Shown here: positions 1 to 10,139 of the stretch, one piece after another
Layout of the letters: each line of letters begins with the position of its first letter
Numbering within the stretch: position 1 is the stretch's first letter
DNA from: Avena insularis
Taxonomy: Eukaryota; Streptophyta; Magnoliopsida; Poales; Poaceae
Length of the DNA stretch: 64,000 nucleotides
Direction: 5' to 3'
Assembly: GCA_023614405.1 (NCBI GenBank)
Contig: CM042685.1
Location: 185,228,257 to 185,292,256, forward strand
Program-made: the position numbers and the translations under genes
The notes under the pieces: model-generated
The model's database searches: none
What the model was told of the DNA's origin: nothing
What the model saw: the letters and a program-made list of their open reading frames with translations, nothing else

Positions 1-315
1 TTATCTGTCAGCGTCGACGCGCGTAGCGCGCCGATGGGTGGCACCCACGAAGCTTGCCTGATAGATGGTGGTGGCACCCGCTCTAGGAGGCGGAGAGTGC
101 CGGTCTGCCCCACCTGGAAGCAGAAGCTCCCGAACAGCATCTCGAGTCCGTCGCTAACGGACTCGAAATCCCTCATGGTGGCTGGAGAGTGGGTGGTGAA
201 GTCGAAAGTGCCGAAGAGGAGGTGGATCTCTATCGCCGAGGAATTGTAGATCACTTTGGATGGGACCGTCACAATCGCACAATCAGCGTCCCCAGTTCCC
301 ATAGACGGCGCCAAT
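1..315 (-). mobile_element. Leader/internal start of an LTR retrotransposon, truncated by the window edge
   Basis: This lies next to the LTR at 316-806. On the minus strand the LTR end is followed at once by the motif TGGCGCCGTCTATGGGAA (about 296-313), a widespread plant LTR-retrotransposon primer-binding/leader sequence. The element therefore reads right to left and its coding part lies outside the window to the left. No gag or pol reading frame is visible in these 315 bases. Gypsy is the likely superfamily from the leader type, but no domain confirms it. Confidence 0.6.
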
Positions 316-806
316 TGACAAGGTTCGATCTCGTCAATGCCCATTGTTATGGACTTGGGTTTTGGAGAATATGGGGATGCTGGAGATCGCGGAATGGTTA
401 ACATACAAGCAACACGGGGACACAAGGTTTACCCAGGTTCAGGCCCCCGGAGGGAAAACCCTACTCCTGCTTGTCTGCTCTTGATTACGGCAGAACCGAA
501 GATTACAGGAGTGCACAGATGCAATCTGGCGTGAGGTGTGTATGAGGTGAGTTGAGGAGCCCTCCTCGCCCTGCCCTCCTAGCCTTTATATAGATAGGCA
601 TGTCCCGGGCATAGGTCGAGTCGGTTACAGATTAGGGTTTGTCCCCTTCAAAATTCTATCTATTCTAGTCTTGCTCTCCAAGGATCCGAAGACGTCATGG
701 CCTTAGGCCACCCGAAATCTCCGCAGGACGCGTATCTTGTCGTGGGCCTTCCTTGGGCCGGACTAGGTATACCAATGTTGTGTACCCATGGGGTATAACC
801 ATGTCA
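316..806 (-). repeat. 5' LTR (491 bp) of the minus-strand retrotransposon
   Basis: The repeat begins TGACAAGG and ends CATGTCA on the plus strand, so it has perfect TGACA/TGTCA terminal inverted repeats. The primer-binding motif lies directly outside its left end. A minus-strand TATA-like box (TATATAAAGG, near 583-592) fits an LTR promoter. The partner LTR is outside the window, so the target duplication cannot be checked; the right flank is GCCGG (807-811). Its right end abuts, and terminates, the reading frame at 807-956. Confidence 0.7.
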
Positions 807-956
807 GCCGGCGCTAAGCTTCCATCCCGGTGGAGCCCTTGTGTCCGGCGGCGCCACGTAGCCGACTTCGTAGAGCAGGCGCGCCTTCCAAGCCTGGAGC
901 GTGCGCCGGCCGAAGTCGTTCGCCGCCGCACTATCGCCGGGATAGCGTTCGGCCAT
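807..956 (-). pseudogene. 5' fragment of the Harbinger-like element's ORF, cut by an LTR
   Basis: Fifty codons on the minus strand begin MAERYPGDSAAANDFGRR and stay open to the LTR boundary. The style (Ala/Arg/Pro-rich, high GC) and the opening residues resemble a protein often found with grass DNA transposons; that resemblance is from memory. The LTR's first three bases (TGA on this strand) are an in-frame stop, so insertion converted the gene into a 50-residue stub. I do not know the function of the protein. No catalytic or DNA-binding motif is visible in this part. Confidence 0.45.
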
Positions 957-1460
957 GGCTAAGTGGGGGAAAAGAGTTGTGTGATCGCCGGAGTTGAGGG
1001 CTGGGGAGCTGTGAGAGAGTGTGAGGAACTCCGGCGAGGCGTACGGATTTTATAGGCCGAGATGGGCAGCGAGGGCGGGAGGGGTGTAGCAGCGAGGGCG
1101 GGAAAAGGGGAAACGGCAGGAAGTTAGTGTCCGCCGGTCCGCTACCGGAGCCGAGGCGGTGGTAGCAATTCGACGGCAGCGGCGTGGCGACGGGCAGTTA
1201 TTGTCCGGCGGTAGCCGCGTGGTTCCGAGGATGACGACGACTCGGCTTCCGTCGCTGACTCGGCAGGTCCACGCGCCACTTCTTTTTTGTTTCGCCGAGT
1301 TTACTATGTCCGGTGTTCCCATGGCGTACCCGGGATCCTGGGTATGGCCTGGATAGTCCGGACCAAAGTTGGTCCAAAATCCGAACGAAAATAGGTCCCT
1401 GGGTACGCGCCTAAATTTGACGTCCGGATTGGCGTCCTGGGTAGGCGAGTGGAGATGCTC
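807..1460 (-). mobile_element. Right half of a PIF/Harbinger-like DNA transposon
   Basis: On the minus strand the element starts GAGCATCTCCACTCGCC, a terminus typical of grass PIF/Harbinger elements, and is bordered by TTA (1461-1463), the usual 3-bp target of this superfamily. Inside is the first exon of an ORF (807-956) preceded by about 500 bp of GC-rich leader. The left half is absent because the LTR retrotransposon at 316-806 inserted at 806/807; the remainder should lie left of the window. The superfamily call rests on terminus and target only. No transposase domain is visible. Confidence 0.5.
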
Positions 1461-1463
1461 TTA

Positions 1464-3517
1464 TAGTGAACGACATGTCATGTGAAACTTTCCTAGAGAC
1501 ATCTTTAGGTGCGCTTAATGTTCTTCCAGTAAAAATTTGATTTCAGTCCGTTCAGTCACGCTTTTCTGGGACTTACCTGCTTACCGCTGGGAGCGTCACG
1601 CTTGTCCTTTCAGTCTCTTTCCATCTCGGCACGGCGGGACGATGCTCCGTCATATAGACGTTGCGGGTTAGTGATTTGGAGTGTGCGGCTCTCGTCTAGC
1701 GCCACAGTAAGCGGAGACAACTCGACGGATTGGGGACATAAGACGATGGATCGAAATGAACAGCCATCTACGTGGACCTGTCCAAATACTTGAAACTCTT
1801 CTGAAGCTTCAACAACTAAAAGTTTAACTGAATCTGAATCAGTTAAACTGTTCATATAAAATTATTTCTGATACTGACCACAAACATAAAAGCGTCCACA
1901 ACTAACTAAAGATTACTTAATAAAAGTCTGCTGAAGAGAAATCACACCCTACAAGAATCGGATCGATGGCTTTAGTCTTCAGTTCGAAATTTTTGGAGCA
2001 GCATTTTTTTTTTTTGCGGGACAGCATTTGTTGACACGGTATGCAACAATACCCACCGTCAGGAAACTAACTCTCATAACAAAAAAAACTAGCTAGCTCG
2101 GCATGAGAACTGTTGAACCCAATATAGTTCACAAGTGAATGTGCAAGTGACAACTACGAGAGTGGCCTGGACTTGGCCGTGCTGCTAGCCATGGGGAGCA
2201 GCTCTAGTGGGGCGCTTCGCTTCGGTGCGGAGGATGCCGGAGTGGCGGCGGCAGTCGGTTGTGCCCGACAGGGTGGTCTTGGTTGGTTAGTCTGGTGTCT
2301 CTAGCTGATCGATGGCCGGTTGTCATGATATTGGCCTCGGGGGCATGAGGTACCAGACGGATTCACCATGAGGTAGTGCTCGGTGGATGCTGATGAAGAG
2401 AAGCTGTGCTGCATGTGGTGCACCGTGTTCTTGGGTCCGCGAAGGAAATCAGGGCGAAAGCCTACTATGAACAAGTTGGTGCCGGCAGCGGCGGCATACA
2501 TCATTTTCCTTCTTGGAGGCGTTTGGCATGGAGCTCCTTCTACACCCTCATGGGGTTTGAGCTTTTCGGGAGAAATCCCTAGCTCCGGGTCTTCGGGCCG
2601 GTGACGGTGCCACACAGTTGTTGTCATGTGCTTCTATTCTTGTCGGGTTGGTGGATGTCGGGGCAGCGACCCCGAGTGGATGAAATTTGCGCGCCGAGGA
2701 GGCAGCCTCAGAATCCATGGCAGATAAAAGCTTCATGTGGCAGATAATTTTTTCGCATGGCTTGGGTAACGATCTTGTGTCGCTAGTGCAGTGAGGTTGT
2801 CGGCTCGTTTGGTGCGCCTCAAGGAGACAGTTGACTTATAGGCTGATGTGGCGGCCCCGGATGTTGGTGGCGGCCATGGTCTACGAGCGGTTTACTTTGT
2901 GCAGTTTGGACTGCAAGTGGCTGACTCGTGTAGTGTCGTGGCTCTACTGTGAGTGATGGTATGCCGAGGTGACGGTCCTGGAAGGTGGTGTGGCGGTCCG
3001 CTCAGCGTGGAGGAGCCGATGGATGTCGAGGCGGCGGCCACGAAGCTTTGGCAGTGTTGACGACATCTATCTAGGGTCATGTGTGTGACAAGGTTGATCT
3101 GGCGTGGTTCTCCTAGAGGTTTGTCTTCTTCAGCTAAGCTCCGTTGGAGCGTCCCTTGTCCACTGCCTCCATAGTGGTCACGACGCCTTCTTTCCGGCAT
3201 GGGTGGGAGGCCCATTGGCTCGGCAAGTGTGTCGTCCATTTGTTTCATGGGTTGCGGGTCTTGAGTGGGCATGGTCTTTTGGTGTTGGTGCTTGTTGTTT
3301 GGTTTTCGTCCGGTTTTTCATTAATTAACTGGATATCTTTTTCTTAATTAATAGATAAGACCTAGTTTTTTTCTTTCTTTTCGGAAAAAAAATGGTTAAC
3401 TGAAAAAGATAAAAACTCACTACGATGTTTAATTCTGAAACTGGCCGAAAAACAGAAGCTCAGAAACTAAGAATACAAAATCACACACCCCGGAGGCCGA
3501 AATACAACTTGAGCTCT
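1464..3517. other. Stretch with no recognisable gene; possible LINE remnant at its right end
   Basis: Short ORFs occur on both strands but none has domain-like content. The part at about 2150-3400 is GT-rich. It ends with a T/C-rich run and a short A run (3388-3395) after GACCTAGTTTTTTTCTTTC, which recalls the 3' tail of grass LINEs or a retroposed transcript. This is a weak resemblance without a reverse-transcriptase domain. An interrupted T run lies at 2006-2016. I see nothing I can name at 1464-2100. Confidence 0.3.
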
Positions 3518-3526
3518 TTCATATAA
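3518..3526. repeat. 9-bp target site duplication, left copy (TTCATATAA)
   Basis: TTCATATAA at 3518-3526 recurs exactly at 4608-4616, directly outside the inverted-repeat-bounded element 3527-4607. A 9-bp duplication is the hallmark of Mutator-superfamily insertion. Confidence 0.8.
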
Positions 3527-4607
3527 GGACAACGCTCTGCGTCCCCCGGACGATAGGATTTTTCCATCGTCCTCCTTCCCTGCACGACACGTGTCCACAA
3601 AATTGCCCCAAATCCCGCTTTTGCTGCAAAACATCCCGCGTTTGCTGCATATGTCCCCGCTTTTGCTTCCGAAGTAAAAAAAACGGTTTGTTTTAGAAAT
3701 AGAACGTCTCGCCGGAGACCTTACCGGCGACCTCGCCGGAGAGCGTGCAACAAAAAAAATATGCTAATGCAGCAAAACCGATTTCGCCGGAGACATCGCT
3801 GGAAAAATCTCGCCTGAGACCTCGCATGAGACATTGTAGCAAAAACTTTGCGCAATTGTAGCAAATCTACAAAGCGGTGGTAGCAAATAAAATGTGCTAA
3901 TATAGCAAAAAAACGACTTCGCCGGAGACTTTTACCGGGAGACCTCGCCGAAAAACATTGTAGCAAACATTTTGTATAATTATAGCAAAAGCACATAACG
4001 TATGTAGCAAAAAAATTATGCCATTGTAGCAAAGACGTATGTAGCAAAGAAATTTTGCCCCGACGTGCCGTTGTAGCAAGTCGCCTTCACGATGGTAGCA
4101 GCCCCTCCCGCCCCTTGTAGCACGGGCGCCTAACGCCGGCAGCAGCGACCACACCCGCAGGAAGCAACTTCGGCCGCCGCAGGGACCAACCCCGGCCGTC
4201 GTAGGGAGCTTGGCTGGCCGAAGAGATTGAGGGCGCGATGAGGCTGTCGCCGGTGCTGGTGCTACGGAGGCCCAACATGGCGGTGGTTGGAGGGCTAGTG
4301 ACGCGCGAGGGAGTGGCTCGGCGATGGAGATCGGTCGGCGCGCCGAGCACGGAGCTGGACACGGGACGGGCGAAGCGGCTGCAAGGGAGGAGTGGTGGAG
4401 GGGGGCTCCATCTCTGACGGCGCGTGCGGCGCGGCGCGTGCGGCGTGAAGGCGGAGCAGCGCGGTGCCGGATTTGCTCGGGAGGGGATAAGGAAAGCGAA
4501 CCGTGAGTGGGTCCCAGGTCGTGCGGCAAAAATAAACTTCCTACGTGCGGACTGCGGAGCGATCACGACCCGGACGATGGTCGTCCGGGGGATACTGATC
4601 ATTTTCC
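3527..4607. mobile_element. Non-autonomous Mutator-like element (MULE), 1,081 bp
   Basis: Its ends are inverted repeats of about 27 bp that agree at 20 positions, including a perfect terminal GGA and a perfect inner TCCCCCGGACGA. They are flanked by identical 9-bp duplications. The left half (3640-4080) is full of spaced GTAGCAA/TGCAGCAAAA motifs alternating with CGCCGGAGAC-type segments. The right half is GC-rich. ORFs on the minus strand (for example 3897-4529) are low-complexity and Arg/Ala/Pro-rich; I do not treat them as genes. There is no transposase. It lies 240 bp upstream of the F-box start codon, so it may have changed that gene's promoter. Confidence 0.75.
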
Positions 4608-4616
4608 TTCATATAA

Positions 4617-4846
4617 TCACACAGCGGAAGCATACAACGTGTTAACGTGACGACACATTTTATATTATATCGTGGCAAACAGAAATTCTAAAAAGGAATA
4701 TGATAAGTACTGTACGTTTTGTAATCATCACGGTACTCTCGCGTGTAGCTACTGGTTCCGGATACGGTTTCGAATCGGTTGATATCATATGGTGACAAAA
4801 CCAATCTACTCCTACGACCTCTTCGATCTCTTCTCGCAACATCACA
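4617..4846 (+). promoter_or_regulatory. Residual upstream region of the F-box gene
   Basis: This is the only original 5' flank left between the MULE and the start codon. It is AT-rich, with a TTATATTATAT stretch near 4660 that could serve as a TATA region. No specific element can be assigned from sequence alone. Confidence 0.25.
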
Positions 4847-5756
4847 ATGGCGGGCAAGAGAAGAAGAACGAGGAAGTGTGACCAGGAACAACCTGACTGG
4901 CTTGCGCTCACCTCCGATCTCCTGGAGCCCATCGCCCAGAGGTCCCGCGATGCCATCACCGGCGTGACGCTGTTCCGCTCCGTCTGCTGGACATGGCGAG
5001 CTGTGGTAGGGGATGCGCCTCGGCTCATGCTTCCTGCCCCTGAGAGTGGATCTACTCCTCCCCACGTCGGTTCAGAGTATATGCTTGTCTTCCCCCTGTC
5101 TCACGGATGGTCGATCGTCGTCGACACTCTTGAAGTATCCTGCCATCTGTCGCACCTGAAGACGGGAGCCACAACCCCTCTTCCCAAGATCAAGGCCGTC
5201 CGTGACAGCAAGACCTCCTTCGATATCAGGCACATAGCATACGACGACAAAAACAAGGAGAGTGGACCACACTGGCCTTCGTGGGCCAAGATCATGATCG
5301 ATACCGGCTCGCTCTGTTGCATTCTTCTTCCCAACCTACCAAGAATTCTCAGATGGATTTCGCTTTGCCCTCTATGTCCCACCCGATAACGTGGAAGGAA
5401 GCACAGACAACATGATGATCATCATGTGCAACAGATATTTTTGCTGGGTTCAAGGAAGACCATGGTTCTTTGCCGGCCTGGAGATGCGGCCTGGACAAAG
5501 CTGGCGAACTCGCCGTCTTATGGCTGGGAGCATGTTGACCTGGCCTGCTTCCAAGGAAAGATTTATGGCCTAGAACCCGACGGTGTCACATCGGGGTTTG
5601 ATGCCAATACCCTCGACTTCCTCCACTCGGTTGATGTGCCACAGTCGACGTCTAGGCTTTTCTCTGTCTTATACCGCTCTGTAGATGAGCCGGTTGTGTT
5701 CGACTACTTCAATTTCGTCGCATTGCAAAGCAAGTTACATCTGATCGTTGCCGGCG
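4847..5756 (+). pseudogene. F-box/DUF295-type protein gene, frameshifted and truncated by CACTA-1
   Basis: The N-terminal part (residues about 22-60) reads as an F-box (LLEPIAQRS then LFRSVCWTWRAV), the domain that binds SKP1 in SCF ubiquitin ligases. The downstream part has the DUF295 style of the large grass F-box/DUF295 family (MVLCRPGDAAWTKL, then FQGKIYGLEPDG). Reading frame 2 is open from ATG 4847 to a stop at 5387. From about 5320 to 5440 the plausible protein continues in frame 3 (FALYVPPDNVEGSTDNMM), then returns to frame 2 near 5450. These are two compensating shifts, or sequence errors. At 5757 a CACTA terminus replaces the C-terminal end; the frame runs on about 36 codons into the transposon. 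A stable F-box protein is unlikely. Other family members would give the substrate-recruiting role; none can be inferred here. Confidence 0.7.
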
Positions 5757-6185
5757 CACTACAAGGAAACACCAGATACGCCGAGGGCTGGAAGCCGTCG
5801 ACACAGCCAGACAAAGCCGTCGGCACAGGCTGTGCCGACGGTAACCGTCGGCGTATCTCCTAGTCGGCACAGCAAAACAGCCATCGGCACAACCTCCCCC
5901 CCTCGGCGCAGCATCTTCCCGCGGGCCCCGCGTGTCAGCAACGCCCGTCCGTGGTAACGGCCGCGTTAGAGAGCTACGCCGACGGCCCGGCCGTCGGCAT
6001 AGGCCCAGCCCGTGAACCACCGCAGCCCGCCACGTGCCCGCCTACGCCGACGGCTGGGCCGTCGGCACAGGCCATCCCTCATAGCCGCCACGTTGCCAGC
6101 TACGCCGACGGCTATGCCATCGGCACAGCCTTGCCATATGCTGTGCAGCATAGAGCTGTGCCGACAGCTATGCCGTCGGCGTAGC
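5757..6185. repeat. CACTA-1 terminal and subterminal repeats
   Basis: After the CACTA terminus, short motifs of the form TACGCCGACGGC and GCCGTCGGCACAG recur many times in both orientations up to about 6185. Subterminal arrays of this sort bind the element's own TNP1/TNPA-type protein in En/Spm elements. The TNP1-like gene lies right next to them. Apparent ORFs here (for example 5951-6184) are shadows of the repeat. Confidence 0.8.
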
Positions 6186-6459
6186 TTATTCCAGTTTTTT
6201 TTCTTTTTTTTGTTTCTATTTCTAATTCAATTTGAGCATCCAAAATTCACGCAAAATAATTTGATTGTATTGCAATATCAGCAAAATAATTTGAGCATCC
6301 AAACAAATAACCATGACATTGCAATATCCATCGTCATCCAAACAACAACATGATCATCCACAAAACATATTTGTTACACATACAAACTCATCACAAGTGC
6401 ATACACATAGAAGATATGACAAGTGCATCCACTAGCTCTAGCTCTAACCATGTCCATGC
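6186..6459 (-). other. 3' untranslated region of the TNP1-like gene
   Basis: This AT-rich stretch lies between the stop codon at 6460 (minus strand) and the subterminal repeats. It contains a partial repeat of AAAATAATTTGAGCATCCAAA-like segments (6256-6300). No ORF of interest is seen. Confidence 0.45.
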
Positions 6460-8612
6460 TCATGGTCCGAAACTCGCTGTATGTGTCGGTGTGTCAAGGA
6501 GCCCGAGGCTTCCCGTTCCAAGCTCAGGAGACGCTCGCAGGTGTCGGGCCATCGGGGAAGTAGAACCACTAGTGAAACCACCATCGAGCTCCATGATACG
6601 AAGTTGTGCATCAGCACGCGACGGACTAGGCGAGGCCGAGGCACGACCAAAGGGTCCAAGATTCCTAGAGCATCCTGTGCCCTACATGTTTGAGCAAAAA
6701 CTTAGCAACTTGCGAGGCATATGAAAGCGGTAACAAGTGGTTTGCCAAAGAACTTACCGGGCTCCCTCCGTAGTATGTGGCAGCGAAATCTTCCCTCGAT
6801 ATGCAGCGAGGTGGCATCCCAGGATCAGGTGGCTGGTCACCTTCCACCGGAACCCGCTGTCCAGTGATAAAGTAGTGATTCATCGCCTACAGGATAGTTA
6901 TATGTCAGTCATTGCAGGAACAAAGGTTCAAAATAGAGGAAGTGGGACTTATCATCATTTGCAAAAGTAAAGTTTGAAACTTACAACCGTCACTTTCCTA
7001 GAGTACGCATCGCACTCTGCCCTTAGCGCAATCCATGCATCATACACCTTGTTATAATCTGCCTGAAGGGCCTTGTAGGCATCATCAAAATCACGCTACA
7101 ATTGCAAAAATAACGAATCTCGTCAGCTTAGCCATTTAGGATCAAATTGCGGAAATAAGATGGAAATGAGAAACACTCACATCGGCGGTGGAGGCAGCAG
7201 GCTGAGGACGAGGCGCGATAGAGGGGTGATCGGGGGTGAGGGTAGCCTTGACTCGTGTGAGGGTCATGGTAGGCTGGACCACCCCATCAAGAATGTTGAA
7301 ACGGCCATGTGGCTTGCCGTGGCTCGCCATGATCAAGGCAGTCTCATCGACCTCATGGTGCATGGGCTCATCCACCTCCGGATGCAAACCCTTGAGCTTC
7401 TCGCGGTAGGTGTTGAGCTTCTCCTTGGCGTTACCGAAGTACTGGGGAAGCTGAGGCTGAGGCTGCTCTAGGTCGGGCTTCTTCGTCTTCATCTTCTCCC
7501 ACACGACCAGGTCGGTAATAGGGCTATTAACCCCCCCCTCCATCTCCTCCTGCATCGGCAAAGAAATGTTAATTATGTGTGTCAACTAATAACATTATGG
7601 GAAATAAATGAAGGTTTTTCCATGTATATATATACCAAGTGCTTCTTGAAGAGACCATGGTTGCGGCTTCCCGCGCTGTGTGTTCCCATGCTGCCGCGGT
7701 TTTTCTTATTCCGCTTGCTCACGGCCTCAAAGTCAGGATCTTCCCCGATCCACCTACTAGCCAGCACCTCAAAAGCGTTTTCTTTGTGTTCACACCACAT
7801 TGGCATAACCTGAAACCACAATACTCATTTCACTAACAGATAATGCAATACCAACTTAGCATCTATGGACCTTCTCATTGACAATTTACTTACCATCATG
7901 AAATTAGCCACCGACATCTTTGGCTTGTGACCCCGGGCAATCTCATCCTTCCGTATCTTAAGGCCATGATCAGCTTGAAAGTGATTGATCAACGTATTCT
8001 TGGTGTTGTACCATTGCTGTGTTGTCAACTTCCGACAAGCCTCAAGCAAAGTCGCATTCGCCGCCTCCTGATGCTCCGGTGTCACCTGATAGAAGACCTT
8101 CAATCATGCAAAAAATTATGGGAGTCATGAGATAGCACGATGGTGAGCAAAAAAAATTATGGGAGTCACAAGCCAAAGTATGCCTTACCCAAAAGCTGCT
8201 AATCACAGCATCAGCAGCACTCTCGAAGCCCGGGCAATCCGTGGAGGACTCATAGTCCGCCCAAAACCAGGCTAGCTTCCTTCGGCCGTTGGGGAATATA
8301 GTGTACAAGCCCGGCCAATACTTCCTGATCAAAGATCCAAGCACGCTATTAGGGTGGCGAACCCCCGCCGGTTTTAACCAGTTGCTGCACAATAAACAAA
8401 CATTAGTACATGCCAAATTGTTATGACCAAAAACATGAGTTAGTCACTTACTATTTGCCGTAGGGCTCAATCGTAGGTCTCTCTTCCGGGCGAGGCTCCT
8501 TAGGGACACGAGCCTCCCCACGAATCGACAACTTCTTCGGCGGCGCCTCACCCTCCGCCTCCCCATCCGAGATCCCCCCCAACTCCTCGTCCGACTCTGA
8601 CTGTGAAGCCAT
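6460..8612 (-). CDS. TNP1-like CACTA protein (Transposase_24, Ptta/En/Spm family), 8 exons, open
   Basis: Minus-strand exons with consensus GT-AG borders join in one frame: 8612-8452, 8384-8189, 8097-7894, 7809-7636, 7549-7181, 7095-6985, 6886-6758 and 6681-6460. They give 521 codons and a stop, without a break. The protein has an acidic start (MASQSESDEELGG), then a conserved block (VRHPNSVLGSLIRKYWPG, then WYNTKNTLINHF) and SRNHGLFKKHL. These match the plant Transposase_24 region, usually the second protein of CACTA elements, thought to bind subterminal repeats and assist TNP2. A later segment (DFDDAYKALQADYNKVYDAW) looks helical. An upstream exon (9019-8782, MPRGSKES, RG-rich) probably belongs to the gene. 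Its splice to the acceptor at 8694 does not keep this frame, so there is either a small indel or another start. It lies downstream of TNP2 in the same orientation. Confidence 0.75.
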
Positions 8613-8781
8613 GGTGCGGAAGCGGAGGTAAGTCGACAAGCAGGGCAACACGCCATGGGAGACGAGTCTGGATCCTCTGAATCGAGTCCTACACCTGCAT
8701 TGATAAAGAGTAACCAATTTAGCATGAAGACATAAAAAATATAAACATAATTCATAAACAACGGGGGAGATGAGTATGTAC

Positions 8782-9019
8782 CCGAGGCTGCACCTCCTCG
8801 TCCTCGTGGTGCACCTGGTCGTCCTCGTGGTGCACCTCCTCGTCCTCGTCCTCCTGCAGCAGGAAGTTCTCCCTGCGAGGGAGGTGGGTCCTCCAATCCC
8901 CTTCCTCGAGCTCCACCGTAGCACGGGTTGGGACGAGGTACTCTTCTCCTTTGGGTAATCTTCTCTTGGCTCATCAACTTGAGAAAGGAGGCCGGTGATT
9001 CCTTGCTCCCACGAGGCAT
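8782..9019 (-). CDS. Probable first exon of the TNP1-like gene (RG-rich), frame conflict with next exon
   Basis: The exon starts MPRGSKESPASF and continues into an arginine/glycine-rich tract (GGRGRGGAPRGRPGAPRGRG, last third). It ends at a GT donor (8781-8780), with an acceptor at 8696-8695, giving an 87-bp intron. Such RG-rich leaders are familiar in CACTA second ORFs. Joined as written it reads into the acidic GLDSEDPDSSP frame rather than the frame that starts MASQSESDEEL. A one- or two-base indel between about 8690 and 8612 would reconcile them. Confidence 0.5.
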
Positions 9020-9026
9020 TGGTCAA

Positions 9027-9185
9027 TCACCTGCATTATAGACATGTTGAAATTAATAAGCATAAAGACATAATGCAATTAAGAAGCATGTTAAGAAATA
9101 AATACTAAGCATAAAGACATAATGCAATTAAGAAGCATCTTTAAGAAATAAATACTAAGCATAAAAACATAAAAGACCCTCACCT
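9027..9185. other. TNP2-TNP1 spacer with a short duplicated segment
   Basis: This is the intergenic spacer between the TNP2 stop and the TNP1-like first exon. A segment of about 60 bp (AAGCATAAAGACATAATGCA core) occurs at 9059-9108 and again at 9108-9160, a simple tandem duplication in AT-rich DNA. Confidence 0.5.
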
Positions 9186-9601
9186 CTAGTCATCACTATC
9201 ATAAAGTACTTGGTTGTGGTGCATCGCGTTCTCATTTTCACTATCACTATCACTATCACTATCACGTGAGTAGTAAGGCTCGTCGCACGGTGGAGGCTCA
9301 TCATTGTTGAAATTCGCCTCATGAAACTTGTTGAGCATATCAATGTCCTTTAAATCCACCACTGTCTCACCACGAGCTTGTGCATCGTTCTCGAGGTCCT
9401 CATGACCCACTTGTATGTCAAAACCCCCGAAGTTCTCTTCCTCTTGATAGAAAATTCCCTCGTATGTCACAGGGTCAATGTTGAGGTAATCGTTGGCGTT
9501 GGGCCTAGGTAGCTTACCATGTGGCGATACCTGGAAGACGACTTCCCAACCCAAAAGTTCCTCTTTCTTGCATGGGTAGGGCAAGTAATAAACTTGCTTG
9601 G
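9186..9601 (-). pseudogene. TNP2 transposase, C-terminal end (rest of DUF4216 and acidic tail)
   Basis: The minus strand reads KQVYYLPYPC, then LLGWEVVFQVSPHGKLP, then an acidic tail with DSDSDSDSENEN and a stop at 9186. This is the usual end of CACTA TNP2 after its DUF4216 domain. The upstream part of the same protein is 16 kb away at 25693-26097, because LTR elements inserted between. The DSDS run is encoded by a CTATCA hexamer repeated about four times at 9240-9264. Upstream of 9601 the frame continues by chance into LTR-element sequence. Confidence 0.8.
9579..9601. repeat. 23-bp direct repeat at the left edge of the LTR block
   Basis: The 23 bases from GGGCAAGTAA to TTGCTTGG occur here and again at 25693-25715. 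They are TNP2 coding sequence (KQVYYLP on the minus strand) present once on each side of the inserted LTR block. LTR retrotransposons duplicate about 5 bp, so this is too long for an ordinary target duplication. Confidence 0.9.
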
Positions 9602-9784
9602 GATTGATACCTCTACCTTCGACCTTTTGTTCCCGGAGTGTTCTCTCGACGATCACGGACAACGACCTCTTGTTAGTGGTGTCGCGAGGATCCACACAAA
9701 GCGAGAAGACGCAGATCGCCGACCTTCCTTCCGGTACCATGAGGCGGATCTCGAGGGCGAGATCCATTGTTAGTGGTGTCGAAT
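9602..9784 (+). repeat. 3' end of the internal domain (duplicate of 17246-17461)
   Basis: Starting ATACCTCTACCTTCG, this stretch repeats with high similarity just before the second LTR start at 17462. It therefore marks the 3' internal end of the element. Its left border at 9602 cuts directly into CACTA-1 sequence. Relative to the second copy it lacks an insertion near 17310-17345. Confidence 0.75.
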
Positions 9785-10139
9785 TGTGGCGCCCCGCAAA
9801 ACCACTACTAGAAAATCGCGTTGTTTTTGTGCATTGCATCATCATGACGCATGCTCATGTCATCATGCCACATTGCTTTTGAGCATCGTCATCACATTGC
9901 ATTTTGCTTGCATAAAACTATTGCGGAAAAACCTGTTTTTATTTTCTAAAACGCCCCGTCCTTGTTCAATCGCAAAACCAGGGTCTCCGGATTATTTTGT
10001 TTTGTCTGCTATCGGTTTGCAAAAGCCTGTTTGAAATAAATAAAATATTTAATTATTTTTAGTGGGGCAGTCGAACGGGCCGAATCGACCCGAACGACCA
10101 CCCCAGAATAAAATCGGTCCAGCCTAGACCCCACCCCAA

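Larger units (their letters stand above)
5757..9601 (-). mobile_element. CACTA-1, left block (3' end, TNP1-like gene, TNP2 tail)
   Basis: The terminus CACTACAAGGAAAC at 5757 is the classic CACTA (En/Spm) end. It is followed by dense subterminal repeats. The genes on the minus strand are the TNP1-like ORF and the DUF4216 end of TNP2. The block stops at 9601, where LTR-element sequence begins; the same transposon resumes at 25693. The three bases before the terminus are GCG (5754-5756), the expected target duplication. Its partner was not found in the window, so the other end of CACTA-1 probably lies beyond 64000. Confidence 0.85.

Noticed and set aside
5709..6184. Several ORFs rich in Ala/Asp/Gly near the CACTA-1 end
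   Set aside because: Shadows of the GCCGACGGC subterminal repeats in all frames.
9579..9601. 23-bp repeat as a target site duplication
   Set aside because: Far longer than the 5-bp duplication of LTR elements, and the left edge is not an LTR end.
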